This document shows positions 34,640 to 46,918 of a stretch of DNA of 64,000 bases, piece after piece. Numbering within the stretch: the stretch's first letter is position 1; each line of letters starts with the position of its first letter. Both the position numbers and the translations under genes were made by a program. The DNA lies in assembly GCA_019722365.1 (NCBI GenBank), contig JADFUC010000114.1, positions 50,201-114,200 of the forward strand, given 5' to 3'. The DNA is from Lithospermum erythrorhizon. Taxonomy: Eukaryota; Streptophyta; Magnoliopsida; Boraginales; Boraginaceae. Below the pieces are notes generated by a model. It saw only the letters and a program-made list of their open reading frames with translations, was not told the origin of the DNA and did not search any database.

Positions 34640-37425
34640 GCTCGAGGATTCCCGGGGTGGTCTGGTGCTCTCTACATTTATGTGGGTTGGAAGCAAAAGT
34701 CTTGTTTGATTAAAGACTTTTTCGTTCTTTCATAGCTACGAAATTTTCTCGGTATTCCTAAAACTTCGTGAAATTCTTGCTAGACCCGGCTTCTAATTCT
34801 AACTCAGTTGGAAAGTCTGTTAAGATTGATGAAGTACTTAGAAATTGCCTATAAGTATTGAAAATCAATGTTTGGAAATAGATTTATTACCTTTTGAGAT
34901 GAATGATTTTTGATCTTATTAAAGAATGGATTGGTTAGGGGGAGGCTTGTCGTGGGTGATAGATTGTCATCTTGAAGATTGAAATATCTAGTCTGGTAAA
35001 TCTAAGATCTTCTTCCTAGGTGATAGAAAATTCTTTCTCTTGTCTCATTTACGCCTTAGTTGCCCACAAGATGCTAAAGTGGATGTGTTGGTTATCTTCT
35101 TTCGTGTCAGCCGACCTGAGTAAGGAAAGGTCGATACGAGGGAGGCGCGTGTTGTGAGAGAATATGTTGATGTGTTTCTGAGGAGTTGCCGGGACTTCCT
35201 CAGTCTGAGAGGTGGAGTGCCATAGAATTAATTCTGGTACCTCCGATTTCCATGGCACCTTATAGAATGGCTCTGCGGAGTTGAAGGAATGAAGCATAAT
35301 TGCGAATTGTTGGATAAAGATTCATTCGACCAAGTAGTTCACAGCAGGGTGCTCGATTGTCAAGAAGGATGGATCTTTGAGGTTGTGTATCGATTATAGG
35401 CAGTTGAACAAAGTAACAGTAAGAATCGATATCCGTTGCCTAGAATTGATGATACGTTTGATCAATTAAGAGGTGGTATTTTTCTAAGATTGACTTGAGG
35501 TCGGGCTACCATCGGTTGAGAGTTAAGGAGGATGATGTATAGAAGTCGTGAGCAAGATATGGGCACTCACGAGTTTTAGTAATGCCGTTTAGGTTGACAA
35601 ATGCCCTGCGGCGTTTATGGACCTTATGGAAATCGGGTGTTCAGCTCTTACTTGGATAAATTTGTAGTGGTGTTCATTGGCGACATTTTGGTATATTACG
35701 CTGGTGAGGAGAGCATGAAGAACATTTGAAATGGTCTTTGAGACTTTGAGGAAAATGGTGTATGCTAAATTTTCAGTGTGAATTACAGTTGAGAAAAGTG
35801 CGGTTTACGCGGGCCATGTGATTTCGGGAGAGGGTATAAGTGTTGATCCTCAAAAGGTTGGGCGCTGATGAATTGGGAGCGACCCACTAGTGTTCTTGAA
35901 ATCACACGGAGTTTTCTAGGTCTAGCGGGGATACTATGGAATTTATACAAGACTACCGATTATTGCCACGCCGCTGACCGGAGTTGACTAGAAAGGGAGT
36001 GCCATTTGTTTAGGTGAGATTGTGAGCGGTGCTTCAATGAAGTTGAAAGAAATTGACTTCGCGCCGGTATTAACTCTTCCGTCGGGGCAGGATGGCTATG
36101 TGGGTGTATAGTGATGCGTCACATCGGGGGTTGGGATGTGCTAATGCAACGTAGTAAGGTGTGGTAGCGTATCTTGTCATGACAATTTGAGAAATCATGA
36201 GAAAAACTATCCAACGCACGATTTGGAACTAGCTGCAATTGTGTTCGCACTTAAGATTTGGAGGCATTATTTGTATGGGGTGACTTGCAAAATTTTTACT
36301 GATCACAAAAGTTTGAAATACCTCCCGACGCAGAGAGATTTGAATCTGAGGCAGCGAAGGTGGATGGAGTTTATCAGCGATTATGATGTTTCCATTGAGT
36401 ATCATCCGGGGAAGGCGAATGTGGTGGCTGATGCATTGAGTCGTAAGGGAAGATTAGAGGCCATTAAATGAAATGAAGCAACTAGGTGTTAATTTCGGCG
36501 GATTGGGAGTCGATGGCGGTTTGACCAACAAATAAGGATTCGACCGGTTCTTTTTGTCGAATACTTGAGGAACAACAAAAGATGAGAATTGCAAAAATAG
36601 TGGAGAGTGAAAGCGAGCGGATCGGACTTTGTGGTGAGAGGATGGAGCCCTTATAATGCATGGTAGATTATTCGTGCTTATTCTGCGGAGTTGAAAAAAG
36701 GAGATTTTGGGCCAAAGCCCGTAATGCTCCATATAGTATAAATCCGGGTGGTACAAAGATGTATAGAGACTTAAAGCGTGTATTGGTGGCTAACACATGA
36801 AGTGGGAGATTCTTTGAGTTTGTATCAAAATGTCGACTTGTCAGCGGGTGAAAATAGAACACGACATCCGGGCGGGTAATGACCCGCTATTCAGTGGACT
36901 TGGGAGCATATTACGATGGACTTTGTTTTGGACTCCCGGGACGTTGAGAAAGAATGATGGCATTTGGGTGATAGTGGACAGGCTGTCGAAATCACTCATT
37001 TCTTACCAATTAAATCGACTCACGGTCTGGCTTGAGTTGGCGGTTGTATGTGAACCCAGTTGATAACGTTACATGGAGTGCGGTATCCATTGTATCGAGA
37101 TCGAGATGTGATTCACCTCAGTTTTGGAAAAGATTTCAAGAAGCTGATGGGGGCGGGTCAATTTGAGTACATCATTTCATCACACGGTCGGATGGTGATC
37201 GGAGAACAATTCAAACATTGGAGGGCGTATTTGCGGGCATGTGTATTGAATTTTTTTACGGAAATTAGGATGATGAATTGCCTAAAATGGAGTTGCATAT
37301 AATAATAGTTTCCACGCCTGATATTGGGATGGCACCATTTGAGGCTTTAATGCGGCCGAGGGAAATGTCGGGACTCGGTTTGTTGGAATGAAGTAGGAGA
37401 TAGAAAATTAATGCAGTTACGAGGT
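34640..37425 (+). pseudogene. Gypsy pol: protease region, reverse transcriptase, RNase H, integrase
   Basis: EAKVLFD near 34690-34710 marks the protease, but the Ser-Gly-Ala after Asp is lost. MAPYRMA.. (about 35255) and LRLCIDYRQLNKV (35379-35418) begin the reverse transcriptase. SGYH, VMPFGLTNAP (35579-35610) and FIGDILVYYA (35672-35704) follow; the last has Gly where the catalytic YxDD/FxDD box has Asp. RNase H is intact in 36187-36471 ([42 protein letters not shown]). Integrase is partial: CQRVKIEH (36838), NDGIWVIVDRLSKS (36951), LHGV (37066), ACVLNFF (37236) and MAPFEAL (37333). It ends at EVGDRKLMQL just before the 3' LTR. Confidence 0.85.
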
Positions 37426-37433
37426 TGGTAGAA

Positions 37434-39925
37434 TGAATTTTCCCGTCCCTTACCAATATTATGTTGATAGTATATAAATTTCTCAGTGGAGTATTTCGGG
37501 GTGAAATTTAAAATTTCGAAGTTGAGTGGTGGAGAATTTAACGAAACGGTTGATCGGTGGTATTTTTCGGTTTGTGGTGGGACCCGGTGATAGTATAATG
37601 ACTTCGGAATATAATCGATGTACCGAGACTTGTATTATATGAGTAGTAGTTCATGTTATGGAAAACTTTACAGTTGGAATCGGTTTCATTGTGAAATTTA
37701 AAAAGTGCAGAAAAGTGGAGAAATAAACCGAGCCGAAGCCGAGGCCTTAAGTCATTTTAAAAATCTCATATCCTTATCTACTTAAATCGTTATCCAAACA
37801 ACGAAAATAATTCTCTTTCTTCCCTGTTGGCGGTCTGCTTCCTCATACCAAAATTTTCTTGGCTATTGATTTATTAAACCAGCATAAGAACAAAGTTGTG
37901 GATTCTCTTCCTCATCATCCTCATCACGTCTAGGTAGAAAAGATCGAATCTTTTGGGATATTTCTTGAGTTTTTAAGAGTTGAAACTTTTCTTGGATTTT
38001 GTTGACTTTTAGATCTCGAATGTATTATGGTATAGAAATGTTATCGAGTATCATTGAGGAATTAGAGGTGATTTTAGTGGTGTGGGGTTAGAAAGTGGTG
38101 TAAGTGTATATTGACTTTTATTGACTTTTCTTAAATTGACTTTAAATGGTAATATAGGGGTTTAGGGACTTTAATATAGTTGATTTTTGGTATAGAATTA
38201 TTGGTTTGGATATGGTGAGGTAGAATTGGGTTGAAAGTTTGGGAAAAGTTCTTATAAATTGAGTAGTGATTGAATTGGAGGTTGTATTTAATGGATTAAT
38301 TAGTTGTCAATTGATTGTTGGATTGATTAGAATGTGCTTAAAGTGTTATTGTTGGGGTAATAAGGTAATGACCGAATATTGAGAATGTAGTTATGTTGGA
38401 ATGTTAAAAGTGTATACCAATCTTGGGGATAGGATGATTGCTAAGAGTTGTAAATTTGAATCGTGAGACGTGGTATAACACTCGGGGTTTATATAGATGT
38501 TAAGAGAGGTTATTCTACGGAATGTGTTATAATGTATAATTTCTTTGAATAGGAGTTGGAGCACGGATCCGGCACAAGGTACATAGAGATATCATTACTA
38601 CTTTTGGGCTCGAGGTGAGTACAAAATCTCGCGATAGGGACCTTTCATATATATATATATATATATCGTGATATATATTCTTCATGTGTTGTTTGAGACT
38701 AAATACGATATGTGTATTGTGTGGCTATAATTGATATTATGTGAAAATTGTGATTTATGATGCATAGTATGAAATAACTGAGATTTGATTGACATTATGA
38801 GATAACTATGATTATGAAGTATGTTATGACATAATTGAGATTATGAGTTACATTATGAGATAGTTTTGGATATAATTCATGTTATGAAATTGTGTGTGTG
38901 GTGTGTGCTATGTGTGGAGCATTGTCTTTTGTGTGTTGTGTGCGGTGTGCTTGATTGCTGTATGTGTTATTTGCGGGCGGTGGTGGCCTTCGACCCGGAG
39001 TTTGGTGTGGTGTGCATATTGTGGGTAGCCGGAGTGGATTCGGGGTTTGGTGTGATATGCATTGAGGTGTAGCCTCGATTCGGAGGATGGTGGTGGAGCC
39101 CCATCGATTATTTAGGTTCCTCATGTGTGTATTTGGAGTGGATTCTATTATGTGTATTATTTGGAGGTGGATTCCTCATATGTATTATTTTGGAGGTGGA
39201 TTCCTCATATGTGTGATATTTGAGTGAATTCTATATTTGGAATTCTCCATATGTGTATCTGTGGAGGTGGATTCCTCACTTGATGACTTTGTGTGTTGGT
39301 GCTATAAATGAATATGCATTAGTTATAGACATAATCTACGTGTGTAGCGATAAATTAACATTATGTAAGAGAAATCCTATGTGATATGTGGGCGGTTATT
39401 TATTAAGTACCCACATTAATGTGCATTTTATATGATATATTTATATATCTATAAGCATGAATATATATGATGGAGATGGTCTGTGGTATTTGTATTCACT
39501 CGGCTTAATAGGCGCTCTTTTTATTCTATGGTGGGCGTTTCATGCCTAGGTTTCTAGGAAGCGTCGTTTGAAGTGGGCGAGGCGGTTTCTTGGTGGAGAT
39601 CATAGGTGGCGGTGGCATAGAAGTCCTCATCAGTCATTTCTTTTGTTTTGTTACCGGATTGTATATTTTTTTTTTTACCCAGAGGCTGGTGTGTTGTATT
39701 ATATTGTGATTCACAGTTGTCATACTTTCCTATGTTGTATCTTGGATTTGTATTCTATTGAATTTGTTAATTTGTTGAATGTATTGTTGGAGCATACGAT
39801 GGAATAGAAGTTTTATTTACGATAATGTGTGAGGTTTTGTTGTTATTGTATCCATCGTTTGACTGCAGTATCTGAGTTGTTAATGATCTTAACCTCAGGC
39901 GGCCGACTTGGGGTAGATCGTTACA
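37434..39925 (+). repeat. 3' LTR of the gypsy element
   Basis: Begins TGAATTTTCC at the end of pol. Compared with the 5' LTR it is about 120 bp shorter, partly through fewer copies of the internal tandem repeat (39105-39275). It carries the same (AT)n site at 38647-38667. Confidence 0.87.
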
Positions 39926-40123
39926 AATAAATATTAACGGGTATTATATGTTCATATATTGATTATGTTGGTACAGTAAGCGAAAGCCATAACCACATCA
40001 TAAATGTCAGTATCTAATATGAATATTACAATTTAATCAAGCGTCTGAACTTAAACTTAAGCAATCGGTTGTACAATCGAATTGTTCAACGGACACTATT
40101 TCAAATATCTCATATTTCCAACA
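39926..40123 (-). repeat. 3' LTR of the minus-strand copia, right part
   Basis: Resumes with AATAAATATTAACGG, the second copy of the AATAA duplication, and continues to CCAACA at 40123. Matches 47645-47846. Confidence 0.78.
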
Positions 40124-43100
40124 CTACCACTTTCCACTTGGATGATTACTTATATCAGTAATTCCTTGTCTTGGTTTGCAGCAGGTCAGGGCTATAGTAG
40201 ATTATTGTCGCGATCTCTGCATAGCCTTAGTTTTCTGCGCTTCATGAATTAATGCAATATCTAGCATGGAGATGGCCATCGGAATCGCCATCGATTCACC
40301 AAGATAGTAAGAAAACTACAGAGCATATCGGTTGTACAAATCCCCTTATGATGTAGGATAACCCGTCACTTACATTTGTCGCATGCAATAATATCGTTAT
40401 AGTCTTCCTTTACGGAAGGCGTTTGACAAGGTTAAAATACTACTCTTGTAAAATGGAATCACCTTACGTGGGTTGAAGAATGGCCATTTAACCGCAAGTT
40501 GTGTGACAATTCTTCTTAGGACATGATATATTTATCTTCTAAGTTTCCTTGTGATCATGTCGATTCACACTCAGCCTTGGGACATGCATACTCTTATGAT
40601 CTATTAGAGTACACTCCTTTTTATCCAAGAAATGTGATCAGACAACCCCGATCACACACTAGTCATTTGATGTTTGATTGTGTGAACTGTGACAGGGACC
40701 CGAGCAATCTCGTAGTTCTACAGGCTGACGGAAAGTCTCTTGTTCGAGATCACGTATCCGAAGACCTCTTTAAGAACTCTAGATTACTAGTGGAATCAAA
40801 GTATCATTGCTTGGGCAATGAAGTATATATGTATATGCAAAAGTATAAATATATACAAATATATAAATAACATAAATATATTTATTGAATTTAAGTAGAA
40901 ATTCACACATTGTCTTGACAATTTAAATATTTATAAATAAGCGAAAACCACTAAATCTAACACCACTGCATACATTTCTCAAATCGACATTATTGCATAT
41001 GTGTTGATTTGAGTTAGGGGTTTGGTTAAAGAGAATTACTATTAAATTATTATGCATTGTACACTTTTTTTTATACACTTTCATCTCCTCTTTCGGCTAT
41101 GTCGAATCGATGGTATTTCACAGTACATGCTTAAATAGGTGATACATCTTAAGCTTGAGCAAATTTAAAGACGATGTGTTACATAATATTCTTATTTAGT
41201 TATCGATCTTTGAGTACATATTTCGCTCCGAACTTGATCAGAAATGAGCTTCCTTTCCGACTTACGATGCTCCAATGTGCTAGAAACACATCGTCAATTC
41301 GGCCGCAGTGCCTTGCTTGCTACTGCACCAAGACCTTTCTTGCTACTCACCAAGAAAAATGCTCCTTGGATTCGGGAAGGCCATAGCCGGTGAGATCTTG
41401 AATCATCTTTTTTTAGGTCTATAGCTGTCCATGTAGCCTTCGACTAACAACTCATTCTCCCCTCATTGCAGAGACGTACATCCGTAGTTTCTTCTCAGAG
41501 TACTTAGGATGGCCTTTACCCGTTTTCCAGTAATTAAATCGCTGGGCATGATTGGTAATGAATCGTTACGCTCAGAGCGTAAACAGCGTCTGGTCATGTA
41601 CACCAACATGGCGTGCGTGAGTGGTCCTGTGGCCGGGCATATGGACCTTACTTATGCGCGTTATCTCGGTTTTGTGAGTGGGACTATTGGGGCGACATTG
41701 GATGTCTCATGGGAAGATTACCGCTCTTGGAGCCACCATTATGGAATCTATAGAGCTTATCAATATAAGTGTTAAAGCTTGGTCAGTAGGCTTCTTCCAA
41801 ACAATTCCTATGTATCTTGATTCCAAGAATGTATTGGGCTTCTCCTAGGAGTCCTTCATTGAGAAACATTTACATAGTCATGCTTTTCGACTCAACATAG
41901 GTAGTATGTCGTCCGACCACCAGTAACCAATATGGCTCCGCTAACCTTCTTGTATACACAGAATCTTCTTCATTTCTAGCAAATCCAAAGCTTTTGAATG
42001 GTTTATTAAATGAAGATTCAGCTGGATGCTTGCTTAGGTCCATAGATGGATACGTAGCTTTAAATACATAGGTCGCTGGGACATATATACCCGATAATTT
42101 GTGTCATGTACGTCTCTTCTAGATTCCGTCAGAAGACTGTTTTTGTCATTGCCAAATAATGAAAGTCAGTGGTTTCTTAGCCTTATAAATATGGAATGGT
42201 TTCCATCTTTATCTGAAAAACTACGTTTAAACACTCATTTACACTCGATGAGTCTTGTACCTGGGTGATATCAATGTCGTACATGTTGTTGAGTCGATCT
42301 CGGATTTCATGGCTAAGAGCCGTCATGGCGTCATTTCCCTCATTTCTTCTTCATATGAAGAAGGTTAGTCACTCAACTAAAGCTTCCCATGCCATCTATC
42401 GGATTCTTGACGAGTTCTATGAATCTTCTCACGGATTTCTTTAGTACCGGAGGGATTTAGTCACGGTTTTTCCGTGGGTGGGTGAACTCTTCTATGTAGA
42501 ATCCATCTCGGGAGAGATTCGAGAGTGCGTGTAACCTCTCTAAGTTCTTGAATTAGTTTAAAGATCATTCCTCTGATCGTTTGTCCATGAATTCCTTTTC
42601 AAAGGAATACCGATCTGACATCAAGTTTTCTTCTCGTTTTCGATAAAAGTAGCCTGAGGTTTCCTTAAAATTTATCAATGGCATTTACATCGGATTTGGG
42701 TCCTAGCTTTTCTTTGTTAACTTTCTTAACATAGACTTCTTTACTTTAAATTCTCATGTATCTTATCTTAAGTCTCTTAAACCATGCTTCGTGTAGGTTA
42801 AAGGAGGCGATTTAGTTGGAACTTTATTTAGTGTATGCATTGAAGTTTCTAATCACGTATGCCCATAGGTGGTGGTAGTGTTGAGTACTCATCTTTGATC
42901 GAACCGTGTCTAAAGGGTTCGATTCCTCATTCAAGTGCACCATTGTATTTGTGGTGTCAGCTGGCGAGGAGTGAGTTGCGATATTATACCGCGGCCTCTC
43001 GAATGTGATTTGAAGTCATGGCTCAGAAATACATTCTGTGGTCAGGAGAAACTTGATTGTTTTGTGGGTGGTTCTCAACTTCCTTGCGAAACTCTTTGAG

Positions 43101-44737
43101 CACTTCAAAAGCCTCATGTTTATGCCTCAAAGATATGTGTAACCTACATCTGTGTAGTCGCGGTGAAGGTTATAAAATGTGAAACCTCTCTTGCATGCAT
43201 GTTTATTAGTCCACACACATCGATATGTTTGATTCCCAACGAATCTATTTCCCTTTCTTGGTTCGATTGAAGAGACGATTTAGTCATCTACCCATTAAAG
43301 CATGACTCACCGCATTAATAGAATGGTTCAAATTTATCAGCTGAGGCACCATACGTTACAAGTCTTTTCATGCGTTTGTCGATATGCTTGACCAAGCACA
43401 ACGATTACCCGCAGTATGTTGGATTCAACTCATTCGGTTTTTGCTCTTAATATTTACATTATATGATTGCTAGGTGTTTAACACGTATGGAATAAATGCT
43501 CAGTAAGCGATTACCATAAATTATTCCATACCGAAATAAAGCAACATTTTGGCATTTATTGAAATTGAAAAATCATCCAAAAATTAAGCAATGGAAATAT
43601 TCCAAAATTAAATGAGAAATGGAAATATGTTTACGCTCCAAAGCGGTACAAAATAAACATTGTTCAAAACAAATTTAATCCTGTGGGTAATGCTAATTTA
43701 GTAGATCGATTAATAGCCAGCATCAACTTTTGATTCGTTTCCAACCCTGGAAGTCACTTCGCCTTTGCTCCATTAGTCTCTTATTACTGCATGTCTTTGC
43801 ATTTAAGACAAATATGAGTACCCAGGGCAAGATTGTCTAACACCCAAGTATCAGAGTAAGAAGTTTCTAGAGTAATAACGTAAATACCTGTAGTTAGAGA
43901 TAGTCTTAGTTCAATTCTTGCCTTACTAAGTACTTCTTACAGTTCGCTTCAGTGCCCATAATCATAGAATGATGATATTTATCATTCTTCTTTGCGTGTA
44001 CTTCTTGGATGACCTTGGGGTTGCAGTGGTTGGCTTATTAGCCTTCCACGGTCGCTTCCTTTTGAAACTATTCTTGTTTTGTACCGTGAGCAGAGTTACC
44101 CGGCTTGCCCTTCTTGAGGTTCACGCTTCGGCATTGGTGATCATACCATGCATCTACGATAGCGACTTATGGGCGATGCATGTTAAAGTTCATCGCGAAG
44201 TTGCTTGAATAGGTTGGGCAATGATTTGAGGATGATGTCTCTTTTGGTAGCTCCACCAGGCAGTAGTAGAGTGAGTCAGCCTTCGATCAACCCTATCATC
44301 TTTATGACATAGGGACTAACTTGATGCAATCATTCCTAGCTTGTCAATGAGGGCACCATGATTATCATACCTCTCATTTCGCGTGCGCTTTTCGGGGAAC
44401 AACTTTTCCGGTTGTAATAAATGCTTGTAAGCATTGACATTTTTTCGGGTGAATTTGAATATTCTCTTCCATGTTTGCCAACATTAGGCATTGGACATCA
44501 TTAGCATCATTCTTATCTGGTGATGGGAAACCAAACTTCCTCATCACCTTTTTCGGGGTTCTTGAGGAAGCAAAGGTATAACACATGTGGTCTGTCGGAC
44601 TTGAGAACTATTCTCAAGTTCCTAGCCCAATCTAGGAAGTTAGTGCCATTCGGTTTGCATTTTTCCAATGCGGATCGGAGAGTTTTCGAGTTATTAGTGT
44701 TGGAGGTCATTTTGACTATAGAAGGTTCGTAAAACAA
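40124..44737 (-). pseudogene. Copia gag-pol of the 29.8-47.8 kb element
   Basis: Minus strand, from the top: gag starts MTSNTNNSKTLRSALEKCK (44708 downward) and continues with NFLDWARNLRIVLKS and NDANDVQCLMLANMEENIQI, a typical copia gag. A protease-like WVLDN..LGTHIC lies near 43860-43800, the Thr-Gly of the active site being altered. The integrase zinc region and core start (DSLGIKHIDVCG) lie near 43290-43190. Reverse transcriptase fragments lie between about 42700 and 41450, including a region near 41860-41790 homologous to one at 59560-59490 in the downstream relative. RNase H is very decayed. Frames break every few dozen codons. The plus-strand 88-codon open frame at 41509-41775 lies across the reverse transcriptase on the other strand and is not a gene. 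Confidence 0.68.
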
Positions 44738-45750
44738 ACAATAATTCAGTTTTTCATTTATAAAATTTTCTATTATAAAAATAATAGAACATAGATACTA
44801 GTGCTTATAATCGATTTGAGAAAAACATAAGTATGCAAGACTTCCATATTATCATCTTAATCATATGGTAGATCTACTAATTATGATTAACATAATCTTA
44901 GCGTCACTAAAGAGTTTTTACATGACTATATTAGTGACCTTTTTTGTCACCTTCGGATGTACAACATAAATGCGCTCCATTAAGTAACCAAAAGCTCTTG
45001 ATGATAATTCGGAATGGATGGTGAAGTCTAAGCCTTGACTTGAGATCGTTCGATGTCTCTCATCGAGAGCATTAAAGAGGAAGTAATGTATGTCATACTA
45101 ACATGTTCGCTAGCATTAGGCATTAGAGAGATTAGTAGCGTCGTCACATGTTGTTGGTTAAGCCAAGCTTCCTTATCACCTTCTTGAGTTAGAGGGAAGC
45201 TTCTAGGTTAACACGTATTTGGTTCTTTCAGACTTGAGAACTATTCTCAAGTTCTAGCCTAATCTAGGAAGTTTATGCCGTTCAGTTTGCATTTTTCCAA
45301 TGCGGATCGGAGAGTTTTCGAGTTATTAGTGTTGGATGTCATTTTGACTACAGAAGGTACGTAAATAGACAATAATTCAGTTTTATTATATAAGAAAGTT
45401 CTAATACAAAATAATAGAACATAAATACTAGTGCTTACAATCCCACTGAAAAACACAAAGTATACCAAGACTCCATGCGATTGAATCTCGATCATATGGG
45501 TAGGTGATCAAACACTAATTATGATAAACATAATCCTTGGCGTCCTTAAAAAGTTCAACGAATGTATTAGTATTTTTTTGTCAATTTGATGTCTAGACAT
45601 CGTGTGCAACAAGTAACCAAAAACCACTGATGACAATTTCAGAATGGATGAGTCGAAGCCTGAGTCTAGACTCGGGAATCGTTCGTACTCTCCCATCGAG
45701 GGAGCATCCCAGAGACGTAACGTATGTCATACTAACATGTCCGTTAGCCT
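44478..45750 (-). repeat. Tandem duplication of the leader and gag start
   Basis: Two direct copies with a period of about 635 bp: 44478-45112 and 45113-45750. Both contain the gag start (MTSNTNNSKTLRSALEKCK at 44708-44652 and 45339-45283) and the upstream leader. Matching words include GAGAACTATTCTCAAGTT (44603, 45236) and CATACTAACATGTYCG (about 45093, 45729). The upstream copy has only the first part of gag. Confidence 0.8.
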
Positions 45751-46918
45751 AAGTGACCTCAATCGACTTTAGAGTTTGGTGTGACAATATTACTTAACTT
45801 AATGGTGGAATTAGTTATACTTAGTCATACTTATGATTATACTTTAAGTTCTATCAAGCCAAATTTATATGACATCGATCATAATACTAAAGCGTAACGC
45901 GAGATATGCGATAAGACTTCTGAGGAAAAATACAAAAATTATACTTGTTCTTATAGCGTTAATTAATAACTATTTTCCGTTAGCTTGACTCTCTAGTGGG
46001 TCCATCTTTTAATTATATTTACAACTAAATAATAATTAATTCACATGGGTAATTCATTTTAGGCAAAACAATACAGGCCGTATTTCATAAATACAAATAA
46101 GTCATATCAATAAATCTCATGACATCCATCAATATATCTAAACATATATTATACATGAATAAATTAATTATCTAAATTATATTTATACATGTATAATATG
46201 GATAGTCAGAGATTGAACAAATGCAATATCTATCAATGAATTATATACAATTGTCTAATAATAAAAATAATTTTTTTAATTGCTTATTCAAAAGATAAAA
46301 TCGAATTGAATTGAAAATTCAACTTAGATTTTTTAATATCACTAAAGTATTTAATTATCGAATAATTTTTATACTTATGTCTAATCAAATATTTAGAAAA
46401 TTACTTTCTAATCTAATGAGAAATTAATTAATAATTTAGTTATAACAAATTAAAACTAATTCTAATTTCATTAGAAATATTTAATTGTAATAAATTAATC
46501 CCAAGTGAAATTAATTTCAAATCAATTTGTCGTGTTCAGAAACATCTTAACGAGCCGAAAGTCAATCAGATGATAAACCGGCCAGAGTCAAAATGGCCCG
46601 ATAAAATTCAGACCTTAGAGACTCGAAAACCCTAGGATTCAGCAGCCATTGCCGCCTAGGGTAATGGTGGGCGTGTGTGGTTATACATTCCGCCTCCGAG
46701 GCGATGGTGAATAATTCATGTTTCGACTCAATTAAATAATTTTCAGATACAACTTTTAATCAGAAAATTATTCTAGTATTTCAATATATTAATTTCAAAA
46801 TGATTAATTATTAATCATATTTAATTCATGCATAAACGAAGTTAAAGATTAACATAAAGCAAAATATAACATATATTGATTATGGAATTAAATCAATCAT
46901 ATTAATTATTATACAAGC
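45751..46918 (-). other. Long AT-rich leader of the minus-strand copia
   Basis: Between the duplicated gag start and the 5' LTR. It is strongly AT-rich from 45990 to 46500. A GC-richer patch at 46540-46700 (CCGCCTAGGGTAATGGTGGGCG) has a parallel around 61330-61470 next to the related downstream element. No open frame. Confidence 0.5.

Larger units (their letters stand above)
30576..39925 (+). mobile_element. Ty3/gypsy retrotransposon with 2.5-kb LTRs
   Basis: LTRs 30576-33185 (2610 bp) and 37434-39925 (2492 bp), each ending CGTTACA, flank a 4.25-kb interior. A methionine-tRNA-type primer-binding site, TGGTATCAGAGC, is at 33190-33201. The interior has gag with a knuckle, then protease region, reverse transcriptase, RNase H and integrase, the gypsy order. 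AATAA flanks both ends (30571-30575, 39926-39930), and the sister LTR of the interrupted copia shows the empty site. LTR size suggests the Del/Tekay chromovirus lineage, but no chromodomain is present: integrase runs straight into the 3' LTR without a polypurine tract. I read this as a 3' deletion. Confidence 0.88.

Noticed and set aside
41509..41775. 88-codon plus-strand open frame with bacterial-looking composition
   Set aside because: It lies across the reverse transcriptase of the minus-strand copia. The opposite strand and the parallel region at 59160-59500 show copia-type RT sequence, so the open frame is accidental and not foreign DNA.
42905..42935. GGTTCGATTCC as a possible tRNA T-loop
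   Set aside because: No acceptor stem, anticodon arm or upstream boxes in register; it lies in copia pol sequence.
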